NCBI RefSeq assembly: GCF_021018805.1
Contig: NC_086259.1
Location: 4,216,001 to 4,280,000 of the forward strand
DNA from: Prinia subflava
Lineage: Eukaryota > Chordata > Aves > Passeriformes > Cisticolidae
Length of the DNA: 64,000 bases
Direction of reading: 5' to 3'
The notes below the pieces were generated by a model that searched no databases, had not been told where the DNA came from, and worked only from the letters and a program-made list of their open reading frames with translations. How positions within the stretch are numbered: the stretch's first letter is position 1; every line of letters starts with the position of its first letter. This document shows, one piece after another, positions 1-10,925 of the stretch. Position numbers and translations under genes: made by a program.

Positions 1-2659
1 TAAATCATTATTGAGCCTAACTAATGTACACAGGAAAAATCAGCTGACCTTCAGTCCCAACACTTCAGCTTCTCTTGACATTTCCTTTATTTTGAGCATC
101 CACCCTAGCAAACACATTTCTAAGTAATTTCAAAAGCTGTTCTATATTTAGTCAGACAAAATGAAGTTAACAATGGAATGAATGCTTGGGAAATGAAAAT
201 TATTTGGGTTAGAGGAGACCAAACACGCTGTATGAACAGGAAGTATGGCTGAGCTTAATTTAGCACATGCCCACTGCATTTCATCTTTTATGAAAACTTA
301 TGAGGAGATACTTTATTTAGTGTGCAGTCCTGTAGTGGAATGTATAGAACACTCAGAAAATAAACAGTTTTATAGGGTAGTCTGGGGGGGAAAGGTTATG
401 TCGTGTTTTCTGGAATATGTGTTGTAATTCAGCAGAATGTATAGAGAAGGTATCTTGAAAAATTAATGTATCATATGATGGTATGTTTCATACTGTAATT
501 AACTTGATTAACCCCAAGGCAACAGGTAATTATCTGCCCTATGAGTCAGATCAGTCAATGTCCAGATAAGTACTAAAATATTCTTGGGTATTTTTCAGAA
601 ATAAGTTGAACAGCCCATATTTTGTCTTGCAAAACAGGAGGGAAGGGAGCTTTTTTATCCCAAAGAAATATTTATTGCTGCTGCTTTGAAAAAGGAGGGA
701 TTCAGAGGCAGGGATTCCATTCAAATCACTCTAAATTTAATTTTGTTTTTGGTAAAGGATAATGAAATGTCCATGAGCTTTCTGCCCATCTTAAAAGCAA
801 TGGGTCCTATGGTGCACAACACTTCTGGAAAGGAATTTTATGGCAAGTGATGGGAAGAACTCCACCTTACCTCATGTGCCCAAAGTTTTTAAAGGACCTT
901 ATTCCCTTCCCTGTTACACTGAGCTTCCAGCTGAGCAGCTGACAGTAGAAATACTGGATTGTTTTAAGTCTAAAGATAATGCTCAGAGTGAAGTGGCAGA
1001 ATCTGAACTTCAGGAATTCAAAATCTGCGAGTTGTAGCCATCTAGCTAAAACTGTATTTGCAAAGATCATACACATCAAACAATTAGCTGATCAACTTAA
1101 TACATAAAATGACAATAAATATTACTACATGTAGCACTGAAAGTTATGCAGATTAGAGAACTTAAACAATAAGTTTATCCCTGAGTTCACTTCATAATAC
1201 AGACTTTGACTTTGTTAATAACCATGCATTAGATAAAATATAGATAAAAAGTGAACTATGAACTAAAAATATGGAACAGGAGATGAACTTGAGCTATTAC
1301 TGTCTGCTTGGTTTTATCAGAAGTTATCACAGGCCAGTGAAACACAGAATAGAACAAAATCCTCCACAGTCTTTTAGCAATGCACTCTTGGAAGCCCTAA
1401 TGCCATTGACGTCAATGCCAGAAAAGTTTGGAATCTGGTGCTGTTATCTTCCACAGGATAGCAGGTGTTCAATCAAAGTTGTTAATGTATTTTCTGTGGA
1501 TCTCATATACTTTAAAAGCAAGTAATTAGAATTATCCACAGATACTTTGTAACTATGAATAATTCATTTCCTGTGCATCAATAAAATAATTATTGCATAT
1601 TATCATTCTTAGCTTTCTACTTCAATAAAATTGCTCACATCATGTCACTGTCATAGTAATGTGCCTTTTTATTTTTCATATTAATGAAAATTACCAGTAG
1701 AATGAGGAAAATTGTAATAAGATTTTATGTCATCTATAAGCCTTTTCCACTGTACTGCACTGAAATTAGACAATATCTGGATTCTGGCTGACTGTAGATG
1801 GGTATTCTTGCCCACCTTAGACACTTTAAATGCTTCTGTTCTGAAATGATTGTTAAGTGTTTCAGAGTACTTTCTTTAGCTTAACTAACTCAATTACCAA
1901 CTTACTTGGTAAAATTGAGACAATTTCTTTATACTTCTGAAGCACTTTTTCTAATCTTGTTCCTTTATTTATTTAGAAATTCACTGCAGTCTTGATCCAG
2001 AATGATTTCACACATAAGGAATATATTACCTTCTTTAAAAACATGTCTATATAATATATTAAGCCATCACTTAAATCTGTGCTGACTTAGGATCAACTTC
2101 TATATGAATTTATTTTTAATGACTTATCTTTCAGACTACATGTAATGATCATTGCAAATTTTTAGTTCAGCTGATTTTTTTTTAACCCCTGAAACAACAG
2201 GGCAAATAGTGGGGGTTAAAAAATAAAAAGAAAAATATCAACCAAACAAAGCCAACAGACTGAAATAAATTCTTTGTTGGAATACTTAAAACCATATTGA
2301 CTGTAAAATACCTAGATTATTTTAGACTGTGCACTGTTTTGTTAGGAATTTTTTTGTTCTTTTCACTATCAAAATGCCTACAACATCGTGGCTTTAACTG
2401 CTTTCACAAGATTGAAAAGGACCATTTCAGGAATGGAAGTTGCAGTGGATTCCATAATGTGGAATAATCAAAGGCTTGGAGAGACTGGAGCCAGATGCTG
2501 TGGCCATTGTTATTTGGATTTTAGGAAACCTAACAAGGCTTTCCTGGCCCGGTTCTCATTGAAAAAGGACTTGGCCAGCCCCAGCTGCCTTATCTCCATC
2601 ACGAGACAGGAGGGAGGATGTCACCCTGGTTTTTCTGAGATTTTTTAAAGCCTTCTACT
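1..2659. other. unique AT-rich non-coding DNA
   Basis: No gene or recognisable transposon is visible. Open frames are short (longest 86 codons) and have no family resemblance that I can see. The one regulatory-looking element is a perfect 12-bp palindrome around a full CRE core at 1405-1416, listed separately. Confidence 0.7.
1405..1416. promoter_or_regulatory. consensus CRE palindrome (candidate CREB/ATF site)
   Basis: ATTGACGTCAAT is a perfect 12-bp palindrome containing the full CRE core TGACGTCA. CREB/ATF bZIP dimers bind this core. It sits in AT-rich, CpG-poor DNA with no nearby TATA box or gene start, so any role would be as a distal element. The match is certain; function is inference and a single site can occur by chance. 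Confidence 0.35.
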
Positions 2660-2975
2660 TGTTCATAAGATGGAGTCAGATCTTTAGTTTCTGTGCAATA
2701 TTAAGGGTCCGTTTTTCGCTTTCTCACACTTTGGAACATAAACAACCTTTCTTGTTTCTGTTCACTGTCCTTTGTTTACATATTTCTAGCCTGAAAATAA
2801 TGTTGGTTGGCAGCTGGTCTGGCCAGTGGGGTGAAGAGGTAGCAACCTCAGAAGCCAATCCACAACCAGACCCACAAATGTATAAAAATGGAAGAAATAA
2901 ACAGGCTCGCCCTCATTTTGGGGAGCAGCCCTTCACTGCAGACCTCCTGCCTCTGTGTTGTTGTTTTCCATGCTG
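2660..2975 (+). mobile_element. probable compact endogenous-retrovirus LTR fragment
   Basis: The segment carries promoter-like signals in the right order: CCAAT at 2855-2859, TATAAAAA at 2881-2888 and AATAAA at 2896-2901, followed by GC-rich, U5-like sequence. The polyadenylation signal is so close to the TATA box that transcription would be expected to start downstream of it, which places AATAAA in U3. Alpharetroviral LTRs have this arrangement. I could not define the TG and CA ends or a target duplication, so the limits are approximate. Two more AATAAA motifs lie at 3080-3085 and 3148-3153. It could instead be an unrelated promoter-like stretch. Confidence 0.42.
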
Positions 2976-4725
2976 CTTTCACAGGAGGAGGTGGCCACAG
3001 CACTGCTGGAAGGATCCTGCTGGGGTGAGGAGGGGGCAGGAGCAGCGTGGGGACCTTCACTGGGGACATTCCTGGTGGCAATAAAGAGCAGCCACAGCTC
3101 TAGGGAGAGGAGCATTGGTCCAACCCAACTCGAGGTCATCTGCTTCAAATAAAGGGGTTTAGCTCATTGATTGCTGGCTTTTACTTATTCTGTTATTCCT
3201 CATGACTGCTAATTGTTCTTTGATACTCTCTGAGCACTTAAAGAAGGGGGCTGAACCTGAGCCTCACTTATTGAAGCCTCAGAGCTGTTCCCATTGGGAT
3301 TAAATTACCAACACAAACCTTTGCAGGATGAGGTAGGAAGGAAAAGGGATCCTGTGCAACTTTGGGGCAGGTCAGCATCCTGAGCCTAGACTACAGTTTC
3401 ATTTGCTCCTTTCTTTTCAGTTTTCCAAACAATACCAAAATCAGGGGTAGTTTCATGTCGAGCTTGATTTGAATTTTGAATGCATGGTATGAAATGGAAA
3501 AAAAAAAAAAATTAGGTTTAGCAAGGTATTTATGAAAATAAATCCAAATATACTGTATTTTTAGGGAAAAATCCAGAATTTTTCATAGCCCTTCTTCTGC
3601 TAGGTCTTTCCTGCTTTTCTTTTCCAGACTGCATAGATAATTATAGACTGAGTATAAATTCATCAAGCATTAGCTGACCTGGCTGTTCTAAAAGGGGAGT
3701 GTCATGGTCACTGAAATATGCATTAACATCTTCGGGGTAAGGCAGGAGAACGACGGGGGAAATAATGTGCATTTGAACAAAACTGTAACTTGAGGTTACA
3801 ATTATCTATACCAGCAGCAAGCTGATGTTCCTTTATTTTCTGTATTAGAATATTGCTTTGTTGCCTTCACCATTGTTTTAGTGATTTTTGTAAACCATGC
3901 AAATATGTATGCTGCTTATAAGAAAAAATGTCCTAATTTTTGTAAAAGGCTTTAGAAATATTTTTTATTTCTACAATTCACAAGCTGAGGTTTTTATAAA
4001 ACTTCTATTGTTGGTCTGAACTTTAATTGTTTTTTCCCTAACCTTTGCTTAATTTGAAGGGTAAAGCGCAATGGCAATAATTTTTTAACTTATTACATGC
4101 TACCTGTAACATAATCTAAGTACTTCCAACAATTTTCTCATAAAGTGGAATAGAACTTAAATTAGCTAAAACCCACAAAAATGCAGGATGTAAGCAAAGA
4201 TCAAAAACTGCCCCAAATTAGGCAGGCATCCTTAAGAACTAAAAAATAAAATAATTGTTTTGTGACAAGGTCAGGGACTTAGACTTAGCAGAATATTATG
4301 TAAAATTTTTTATTCTTCCCATTACTGCAAGGTGAATAAACCTTCTGTTTCCAATCTATAATTTTAAAATATTTTTTATGTTAGGAAATGTAAATATTCA
4401 ACTTAATTATGTGGTGTGCACCAAATGCTTTGTGCCTTATCTGTAATGCCATGGCTCTGCACATGTGCTGCCTTCTGTTATTTACTATTGTCTTAACTTC
4501 AAATTTGCTGTCAGGAAAATATCTCCCTTTTCCATCCCTCCATTTGCTGAAACCTGGAAATCAGTTCTCAGCTCCTAACTGTTTGAAGCACAAATATGCA
4601 ATTGTGCTGAATGGTTTGACATCCAATTCAATGTGGAAACGATCTTAACAAAGTACTATGGAAAATGCTAGGGCTGAGATTAAAAAATGCTGTATTCAGG
4701 GTTAAAGAATATCACTGCCTGGTGG
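2976..4725. other. unique AT-rich non-coding DNA
   Basis: Nothing gene-like is visible. A 14-base A run lies at 3498-3511. Open frames up to 79 codons have no recognisable content. Confidence 0.7.
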
Positions 4726-4990
4726 TCCTCTCCTCTCCTCTCCTCTCCTCTCCTCTCCTCTCCTCTCCTCTCCTCTCCTCTCCTCTCCTCTCCTCTCCTC
4801 TCCTCTCCTCTCCTCTCCTCTCCTCTCCTCTCCTCTCCTCTCCTCTCCTCTCCTCTCCTCTCCTCTCCTCTCCTCTCCTCTCCTCTCCTCTCCTCTCCTC
4901 TCCTCTCCTCTCCTCTCCTCTCCTCTCCTCTCCTCTCCTCTCCTCTCCTCTCCTCTCCTCTCCTCTCCTCTCCTCTCCTCTCCTCTCCTC
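4726..4990. repeat. (TCCTC)53 pure pentanucleotide array
   Basis: The array holds 53 uninterrupted copies of TCCTC over 265 bp with no visible mismatch. The plus strand is entirely pyrimidine and the minus strand entirely purine (GAGGA), so the tract is also a homopurine/homopyrimidine mirror repeat of the type that can form triplex (H-) DNA. It is open in several frames only because neither the unit nor its complement contains a stop. Such purity suggests recent expansion, and length polymorphism or assembly error are both likely. Confidence 0.97.
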
Positions 4991-5321
4991 TTTCCTTTTC
5001 TCAGTTCTGTGCTGTAGAGCCACAGGTTTTGCACACAAATATATCAAAATTGATTAATTCTGAATTCTACTGCTACTTAAACATCTTTCCAGGCATGACC
5101 ACATCAGTGTAATCAGTGACAGTGATGTCAATGTAAGTGAATCCTTTGGAAATACATTTCCATTTAGCATTGATACAATCACACGATCTAACCAGCAAAT
5201 AGTCCATGAAATGGGGTGTGTGTATTGATCTCCTCCAATTGAACATTCCAGTGTAGTAAGAATTCGCCAGTTATTTAACTTCAGGAAAAGATTCACTCCT
5301 TTGGGCTCCCTTTCCTTGCCA
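4991..5321. other. unique non-coding DNA between microsatellite and CR1
   Basis: Short AT-rich stretch. After a few pyrimidine-rich bases next to the array it shows no repeat or gene signal. Confidence 0.65.
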
Positions 5322-5905
5322 CAGTCACACAATCCCAGAGTGGTTTGGGGTGGAAGGGACCTTAAATCCCACCCAGCCCCACCCCAGCCATGGCAGGGAC
5401 ACCTCCCCCTGTCCCAGGCTGCTCCAGCCCCAGTGTCCAGCCTGGCCTTGGGCACTGCCAGGGATCCAGGGGCAGCCACAGCTGCTCTGGGCACCCTGTG
5501 CCAGGGCTGCCCACCCTGCCAGGGAACAATTCCTGATTCCCAAGATCCCATCCAGCCCTGCCCTCTGGCACTGGCAGCCATTCCCTGTGTCCTGTCCCTC
5601 CAGCCCTTGCCAATTGTCTCTCTCCATCTTTCCTGCAGCTCCTTCAGGCCCTGCAAGGCCACCCTGAGCTCCCCCAAAGCTTCTCCTGTGCAGGTGAGCA
5701 ATGCCAGCTGTGCCAGCCTTTCCTCCCAGCAGAGCTGCTCCAGCCCTCTGCTCATGCTGGAGCCTCCTCTGGGCTCTCTGCAGCAGCTCCAGGTCCTTGC
5801 TGGGCTGGCCCAGGGCTGGCCCAGCTCTGCAGGTGGGGTCTCCTGTGCCTGCTCTGCCCCTGGAGCTCAGCTCAGGCTCTTCCTGCTCCAAGAACCCACA
5901 GTCCT
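5322..5905 (-). mobile_element. CR1 LINE, 5'-truncated 3' end (longest copy here)
   Basis: Read on the minus strand this is a CR1 non-LTR retrotransposon 3' region. The 3' terminus lies at the low-coordinate end, where the plus strand reads CACACAATCCCAGAG then TTGGAAGGGACC-like sequence, the reverse complement of the usual CR1 tail. About 580 bp are present, versus several kilobases for a full element, so it is a typical 5'-truncated copy without reverse transcriptase. The 5' limit is uncertain and may reach about 5946. The middle part is almost identical to the copies at 43978-44172 and 50737-51072. Its 188-233 codon minus-strand open frames are fortuitous. Confidence 0.9.
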
Positions 5906-6952
5906 TGTTCTGTGTCTTTAGAGCAGGACAATTCCACCAGCCCTAGAGACAAGCACAGAACACAGAGGGAGGGGGTCAGGAGTTTTTTTAGGTGCTTATG
6001 TTGATTATCCAGACTTGTATGATCAGCATGAGGGAAGGAATCTTTTTCTAAGTTAGACTGTGATGAATCTGAGGTGCCCTTCCACCTTTCTTCTCCTGGA
6101 AGGTTTTAGATGATCTGCTTCACTGCCCTTGCAGAGGCTTTGCATATTAGCAGCCTCTTAGTCTTGTATCTTCTCTGTTTTAATTTCAAAAAATACGGTG
6201 GGGATCCTTTTTCTTGCTTAAATGGTTTTGTGGATTCAGTAAAAGCAGTGCGCAGGTGAGGGAGAATGGCTGCTGATCAGGTGCTCTGAATGAAACAATG
6301 AAACTAAGTGAAGAAGTTGTATATACTGTAATGTTCATTCAAACAGAAAGAAATTGAAAAACAGCTGCACCTGGGGAAAAAGATTTGGAAAGACACCTGG
6401 ATATGTTCCAAATGTGTGCTTTCCTAATAATTAGCACATCACACACCTAGTTAGCATCTCATAAATAACCATAAAGTAGTCATTTAATGAATCATTTTAC
6501 TTTGTGCTGTCAGAGGTTACAAAAAAAGCAAAACACTTTGTTTATTTTAAGAACAAGGTGTGACTCTTCTTTCAGCATCATTTAAAAAACTGCGGTAGGG
6601 AAAGCGGTGTCACCTTAGAGAGCAGCTGGGGTATTTTTAAGCTGCAGAGCATGAGTTCTGTGCCATCGAGTGCATCAGTGGCATCGGGGCACTGCTGTTC
6701 TGTGCAGTCTCGTGGGGTTTGGCACCTTGCAGGGGATGGCATGGGTGGGGCATTTGCTGACAGAAGTCACCCCTTGGTTTTAGCCTGACCCCCCCTGTGA
6801 GGCACAGAAGCTTCTTGGGCTTCTCATCTCTGTTCTCTTTGTAGACTGAGCTTGCCCAGTGCTAACCAAAGCACCAAAGCTAACAACCCTGGGCTGTGTA
6901 GGGCTGCATCTTGAGGGCTGTGAGGAGGGGTTGCAGTTCTGCTGCCCTCTCT
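5906..6952. other. unique non-coding DNA
   Basis: No gene or confident repeat is visible. The base composition becomes more GC-rich from about 6700 towards the LTR-like element that follows; part of that flank may belong to the same insertion. Confidence 0.55.
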
Positions 6953-7470
6953 GGGTCTCGGGTTCTTATCCCCAAGATTTGGTGGTAAAATGTCTTTTGC
7001 CCTCTGAAATGCCTTTGCATCAGAAGCAGAAGAAGAGTCAGGAGTCTCCATCTCAGGTTTTCCAAGGTTGTTTGTTCTTTCTTATCTCACAGTTCTTTCT
7101 GTGCTTTGCCAAGGTTCCTGCTGTGGCAGAGAACTCATGGAGACTCCCCCTTGGTTGAAAAATCTCAATACTTTTGTACCACTCCTCCAGCCCAACCATG
7201 GTCCATAATGTATTCTCTATTTACAACTAATTGCCAATACCTATCACCTATGCTAACCGGGTCATCTCTACTCTAAACCAATCTCTTGTGACCCAGCACT
7301 GCAGAAGATGGAGGGCAAGAACAAGAAAGAAGAAGAACAGGTCCACGCCCTGATTCCTCTGTCTTGGCTCTTCAGCCCCCATTCTAAGAAACCCCAAATT
7401 CTACTTTTTCACCCTGTGATAAACTAACTACTACTCATTTCACACTCTTGAGACCTGTAATTCCTCCTGG
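6953..7470 (-). mobile_element. LTR-like repeat, copy A of a family also at 28.4 kb
   Basis: This segment aligns by eye with 28403-28899 over its whole length in the same orientation. Shared landmarks include CTCTAAACCAAT, GATAAACTAACTACTACT and TTCCAAGGTT, in the same order and spacing. I read it as an old endogenous-retrovirus LTR on the minus strand, because copy B has TGT...ACA-type ends and an AATAAA on that strand. In copy A those ends are decayed, so the limits are set by alignment to B. The region beyond 7470 also matches B's flank, which would be the adjoining internal region. No open retroviral gene remains. Confidence 0.55.
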
Positions 7471-7660
7471 GCTCTGTGCCAAGGTTTCCAACTCCCCCTG
7501 TACAGATTCCAAACCCTCCTGTACATGTTCCAAACCTCCTGCTCAGGTCCCAAACCCTTTTGACAGGGTAACTGACCCTCCAGGGCAACCAGAGGGATGC
7601 CCTGGACTCCAAGATCTGGGGGCTGGGAAACAGGATCTGTCCCAGGGGGCTCCCACTTAG
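7471..7660 (-). mobile_element. internal-region remnant next to LTR-like copy A
   Basis: Imperfect short repeats such as CCAAACCCTCCTGTACA and CCAAACCTCCTG, then CCAGAGGGATG, recur in the same order beside copy B at about 28970-29030. It therefore travelled with the LTR-like unit. A 182-codon minus-strand open frame spans 7424-7972, but it mixes LTR and flank and resembles no protein that I recognise. Confidence 0.45.
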
Positions 7661-8221
7661 GGAATCAGCTCCTTGCTGAAGGTAAGAAACCCCAAAGCTC
7701 TCTTTGGAAATCCTGATCTTTCCAGGATTCTGCTCCCAGAGACCGTGGGTTCCCTCAGCAGGAAGGGCCTGAGTGGCAGCAGGGTTCCAGGAAAGCTGGT
7801 CAATATTCAGGATAACATGCTCCAAGCTAAGAACAGCCCAGCCAAAGAACAGGACACCCAGCCAGGTGGCCTGCAGGGATGAACATTGCTCCTGGCAACA
7901 CTCAGACATGGAAAGGGAGCATATGGAAGGTGGAAGCAGACAGTTATTCCTGGGAGAAATATCGAGAAGCATTCAGGGGTGGGTTAGGAAAGCCAGAGCC
8001 CACTTGGAGTCAAATCTGGTGGGAGTTGCCAAAGGCTGCAAGAAAAGCTCTCATAAATCCATCAGGAGCCAAAGGAATACGAGGAAAACATGAGCCTGGT
8101 GCTGAGCTGGGCCTGGGGCACAGGGTGTGGGAGGGCTGAGCTGTCAAACATGTCCTGCCTGTCGCCCTCACCTGCTGGGCTGGCCTGCAGAAACACAAGG
8201 GCCAGCAGCGCCAGGAGGAGC
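7661..8221. other. unassigned segment between LTR remnant and minisatellite
   Basis: Moderately GC-rich. It may be further degraded internal sequence of the neighbouring element, since it lies on the expected side, but I cannot show homology to copy B here. The minus strand near 8170-8240 encodes a strongly hydrophobic run followed by a splice-donor-like GTGAGG; see the findings. Confidence 0.4.
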
Positions 8222-8840
8222 GGGATCAGTGAGGGAACACCCAACTGGGATCAGTGAGGGAACACCCAACCTGGGATCAGTGAGGGAACACCCAACTGGG
8301 ATCAGTGAGGGAACACCCAACCTGGGATCAGTGAGGGAACACCCAGCTGGGATCAGTGAGGGAACACCCAACTGGGATCAGTGAGGGAACACCCAACCTG
8401 GGATCAGTGAGGGAACACCCAGCTGGGATCAGTGAGGGAACACCCAAAATGGGATCAGTGAGGGAACACACAACTGGGATCAGGTGAGGGAACACCCAAA
8501 TGGGATCAGTGAGGGAACACCCAAAATGGGATCAGTGAGGGAACACCCAAACTGGGATCAGTGAGGGAACACCCAGCTGGGATCAGTGAGGGAACACCCA
8601 AAATGGGATCAGTGAGGGAACACACAACTGGGATCAGGTGAGGGAACACCCAAATGGGATCAGTGAGGGAACACCCAAAATGGGATCAGTGAGGGAACAC
8701 CCAAAATGGGATCAGTGAGGGAACACCCAACTGGGATCAGTGAGGGAACACCCAAAATAGGATCAGTGAGGGAACACCCAAAATGGGATCAGGTGAGGGA
8801 ACACCCAAAATGGGATCAGGTGAGGGAACAGCCCAACTGG
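8222..8840. repeat. minisatellite, 24 units of 25-26 bp
   Basis: About 24 head-to-tail copies of a unit reading GGATCAGTGAGGGAACACCC plus a variable end (AACTG, AACCTG, AGCTG, AAAATG, AAATG). Units 3-5 and 6-8 share the order AACTG/AACCTG/AGCTG, a 76-bp trimer. About 130 bp starting at 8421 repeat almost exactly from 8575, an offset of 154 bp or six units. Units 11, 17, 23 and 24 carry GGATCAGGTGAG instead of GGATCAGTGAG. The array is open in several frames by chance. There are no unique spacers, so it is not a CRISPR array. Confidence 0.96.
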
Positions 8841-10727
8841 ACACCCAAGGGCCCTGCTGGGGTCATGCACAAGGCTGCTGCCCCATTTCCCTGGGAGGCC
8901 ACTCTCCATAGCCCTGGAGTGGCCATGGAGTGTGGCAGAGGGGCCTGAGGAGTGCAGGAAGGCAAATGTCCTTCCCTGCTCCTCCAGGAAGGAGCACTCA
9001 GGCATCCCGGCCATTGCACCCTCCAGGGGGGAGCACCCCAAGCCCTTCCATGGAGAACTTCCATGGTTATGCTTGTTAGTGAGTTTTTAGAGTGTAAAAA
9101 GATGCACTTCTGGAGGCACTTCTTCCATAGGAAAAAGTCTTGCTTCTACATAGAGGCTTTGAAAATTAAAAGTAGCCTGATTTTTGAGCCCTTGGTCTTG
9201 GTGGTGGTGATGTGAAGGTGTTGTGAACAACTGAAAACTCAATTTTAAGAGAAATCAAACATTCCTTTACAAATCCAGGACAAATTAAGGCTTAAAGCTT
9301 TTAGGTAGCAACTGTTTTGTTATATAGCTATGCTGTATTTATACAGACTAAAAGCCCTGAATTATGCATAAGTGAAATTTCTCCTTTGAATTAACAATTA
9401 TATTCCCAGAAAAATATCAAATTTGGTAGTCAGCTTTGCAAATCCTTTATTTTTTCCTTTCCTTCATAAGTAGAGGAAACTTACCATTGATGCAGCCAAC
9501 CAGCAGGAAAAAAAAATAAAGTAGAAATTTAGACAAAATATTATATTCTCTTTTTCTTCTATTCAGAATGAATGATAATGTTTATGATTAGTCTGTCACA
9601 CAAAATACGAATAATTAAATACAGCAAAGGCCTTAGTGTTTAGAATTAATTAAAAAATAGTTAAATAGAGCACATCACTAAGGAGCTTTTCGTGTTTGCC
9701 TGAAGTTAAGTAAATATGCTCAATGTTGTAGGATCCAGGTATATAAACACTGGGAAGAAAGCAAAAAGGAAGGTTTGGAAGGTGGAGTCTGTACCCTGGG
9801 CTGGCTGCAGGTCAGGGTGGCTATCAGAGGTGTGAGTGGTCACCTCTGTAAATCTGATCTTGAAGCTAATTTATGTTTACTAAACTCTTTTATATGAGGC
9901 TGATCCCATTTTTATCTTCTGGTTTTGGTCTCTTCAGTACTCCTATAGGTTTTCTTTCCTATTGCACAAACGAGTGAAGATTCTTTTTTGTGTCCTAATA
10001 CTTTTTTGTAAACCAAGGCTTGAGTTTAAATGCTGCACATAATAATTGTGTTTCTTATCTAAAGACAGGTAAAAATTGATGACATTCTGAAGAGATTCAG
10101 CTGGTACCATGAAAGTAATTGTGTTTGAACCCATAGAGTAGGGGAAAAACAACCAACACATAAAAATCTGTTGAAGAAACTTTTGAATAAATAAAGAGAA
10201 AAATATCCTTGGAGAGCCTTTGACATCCATCAGCCTTCTTTACATGGTAAATACCAATAAATGTCTGTGGCAAAAAAACCTCAGAATTATCTAATGTAGT
10301 GAGTACAGGGAAGGTATTTTTTGATTTCTTAATGTAGTTTTCCATTCTGCAATGCATCATTAGGTGTTGTCAACAGCAAGGAAAACTGCCAATCATCTTA
10401 ACAACAAACTGCTTTTAAAAAGCCATCCAGTGACTTTAATTATGGTTAAGTATTTACGAAATTAAGTAATGCCGAATACACAAATTCCAGCTGGTAATGA
10501 TCAAGGTGTTTATTTTCTCCATATTGTTGTGCTTTGCTTTTGCAGAGCACTCTGAGCATATGCACACTTCTGAAGTTAGGAGAAGCCTCTTACGTAACCA
10601 ACACAATTTAATTACCTTGAAAAATAAACCCCCAAAGACCTCCAAGCCCCTTTTGTTCCTCCAGTAAGCAGCTGTACTCGTTACCTCCCACTTTTATTCA
10701 ATATTCTTTCTGTGATTTACCTTCCCT
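8841..10727. other. unique non-coding DNA
   Basis: The first 200 bp are GC-rich and may be the original flank of the minisatellite. The rest is AT-rich unique sequence. Two overlapping minus-strand open frames at 9943-10360 look random in composition. Confidence 0.65.
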
Positions 10728-10917
10728 CAGAATTGTTCCCTGACAGGGAACAGGGTGCCCAGAGAAGCTGTGGGTGCCCCTGTATCCCCAAAATTGTCCA
10801 AGGCCAGGTTGGACATTGGAGCAGCCTGGGACAGGGGAAGGTGTCTCTGCCCATGGCATAGGTGGAACTGGATGGGATTTAGGGTCCCTCCCAACCAAAC
10901 CATTCTGGGATTCTGGT
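10728..10917 (+). mobile_element. CR1 LINE 3' end with short internal loss
   Basis: Plus-strand CR1 tail running from CAGAATTGTTCCCTG to CCATTCTGGGATTCTGG. Relative to the copy at 43978 it lacks the bases between the two CAGGG motifs after TTGTTCCCTG, and it is more diverged, so it is older. The expected ATTCTATG tail is replaced or followed by a (TTATT)n array that starts within about ten bases. Confidence 0.88.
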
Positions 10918-10925
10918 TTTTTGTG

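Noticed and set aside
4665..5112. Long open frames (110-141 codons) of Leu-Ser-Ser-Pro or Gly-Glu-Glu-Arg-Arg repeats
   Set aside because: They arise from the (TCCTC)n array, whose unit has no stop codon on either strand; they are not genes.
5054..5921. 206-233 codon open frames on both strands
   Set aside because: They lie in a GC-rich CR1 3' region, a non-coding part of the element, and parallel frames occur in other CR1 copies here.
8127..8948. Repetitive protein-like frames and a CRISPR-like look
   Set aside because: The 25-26 bp units are directly adjacent with no unique spacers, and the unit length is not a multiple of three. It is a minisatellite.
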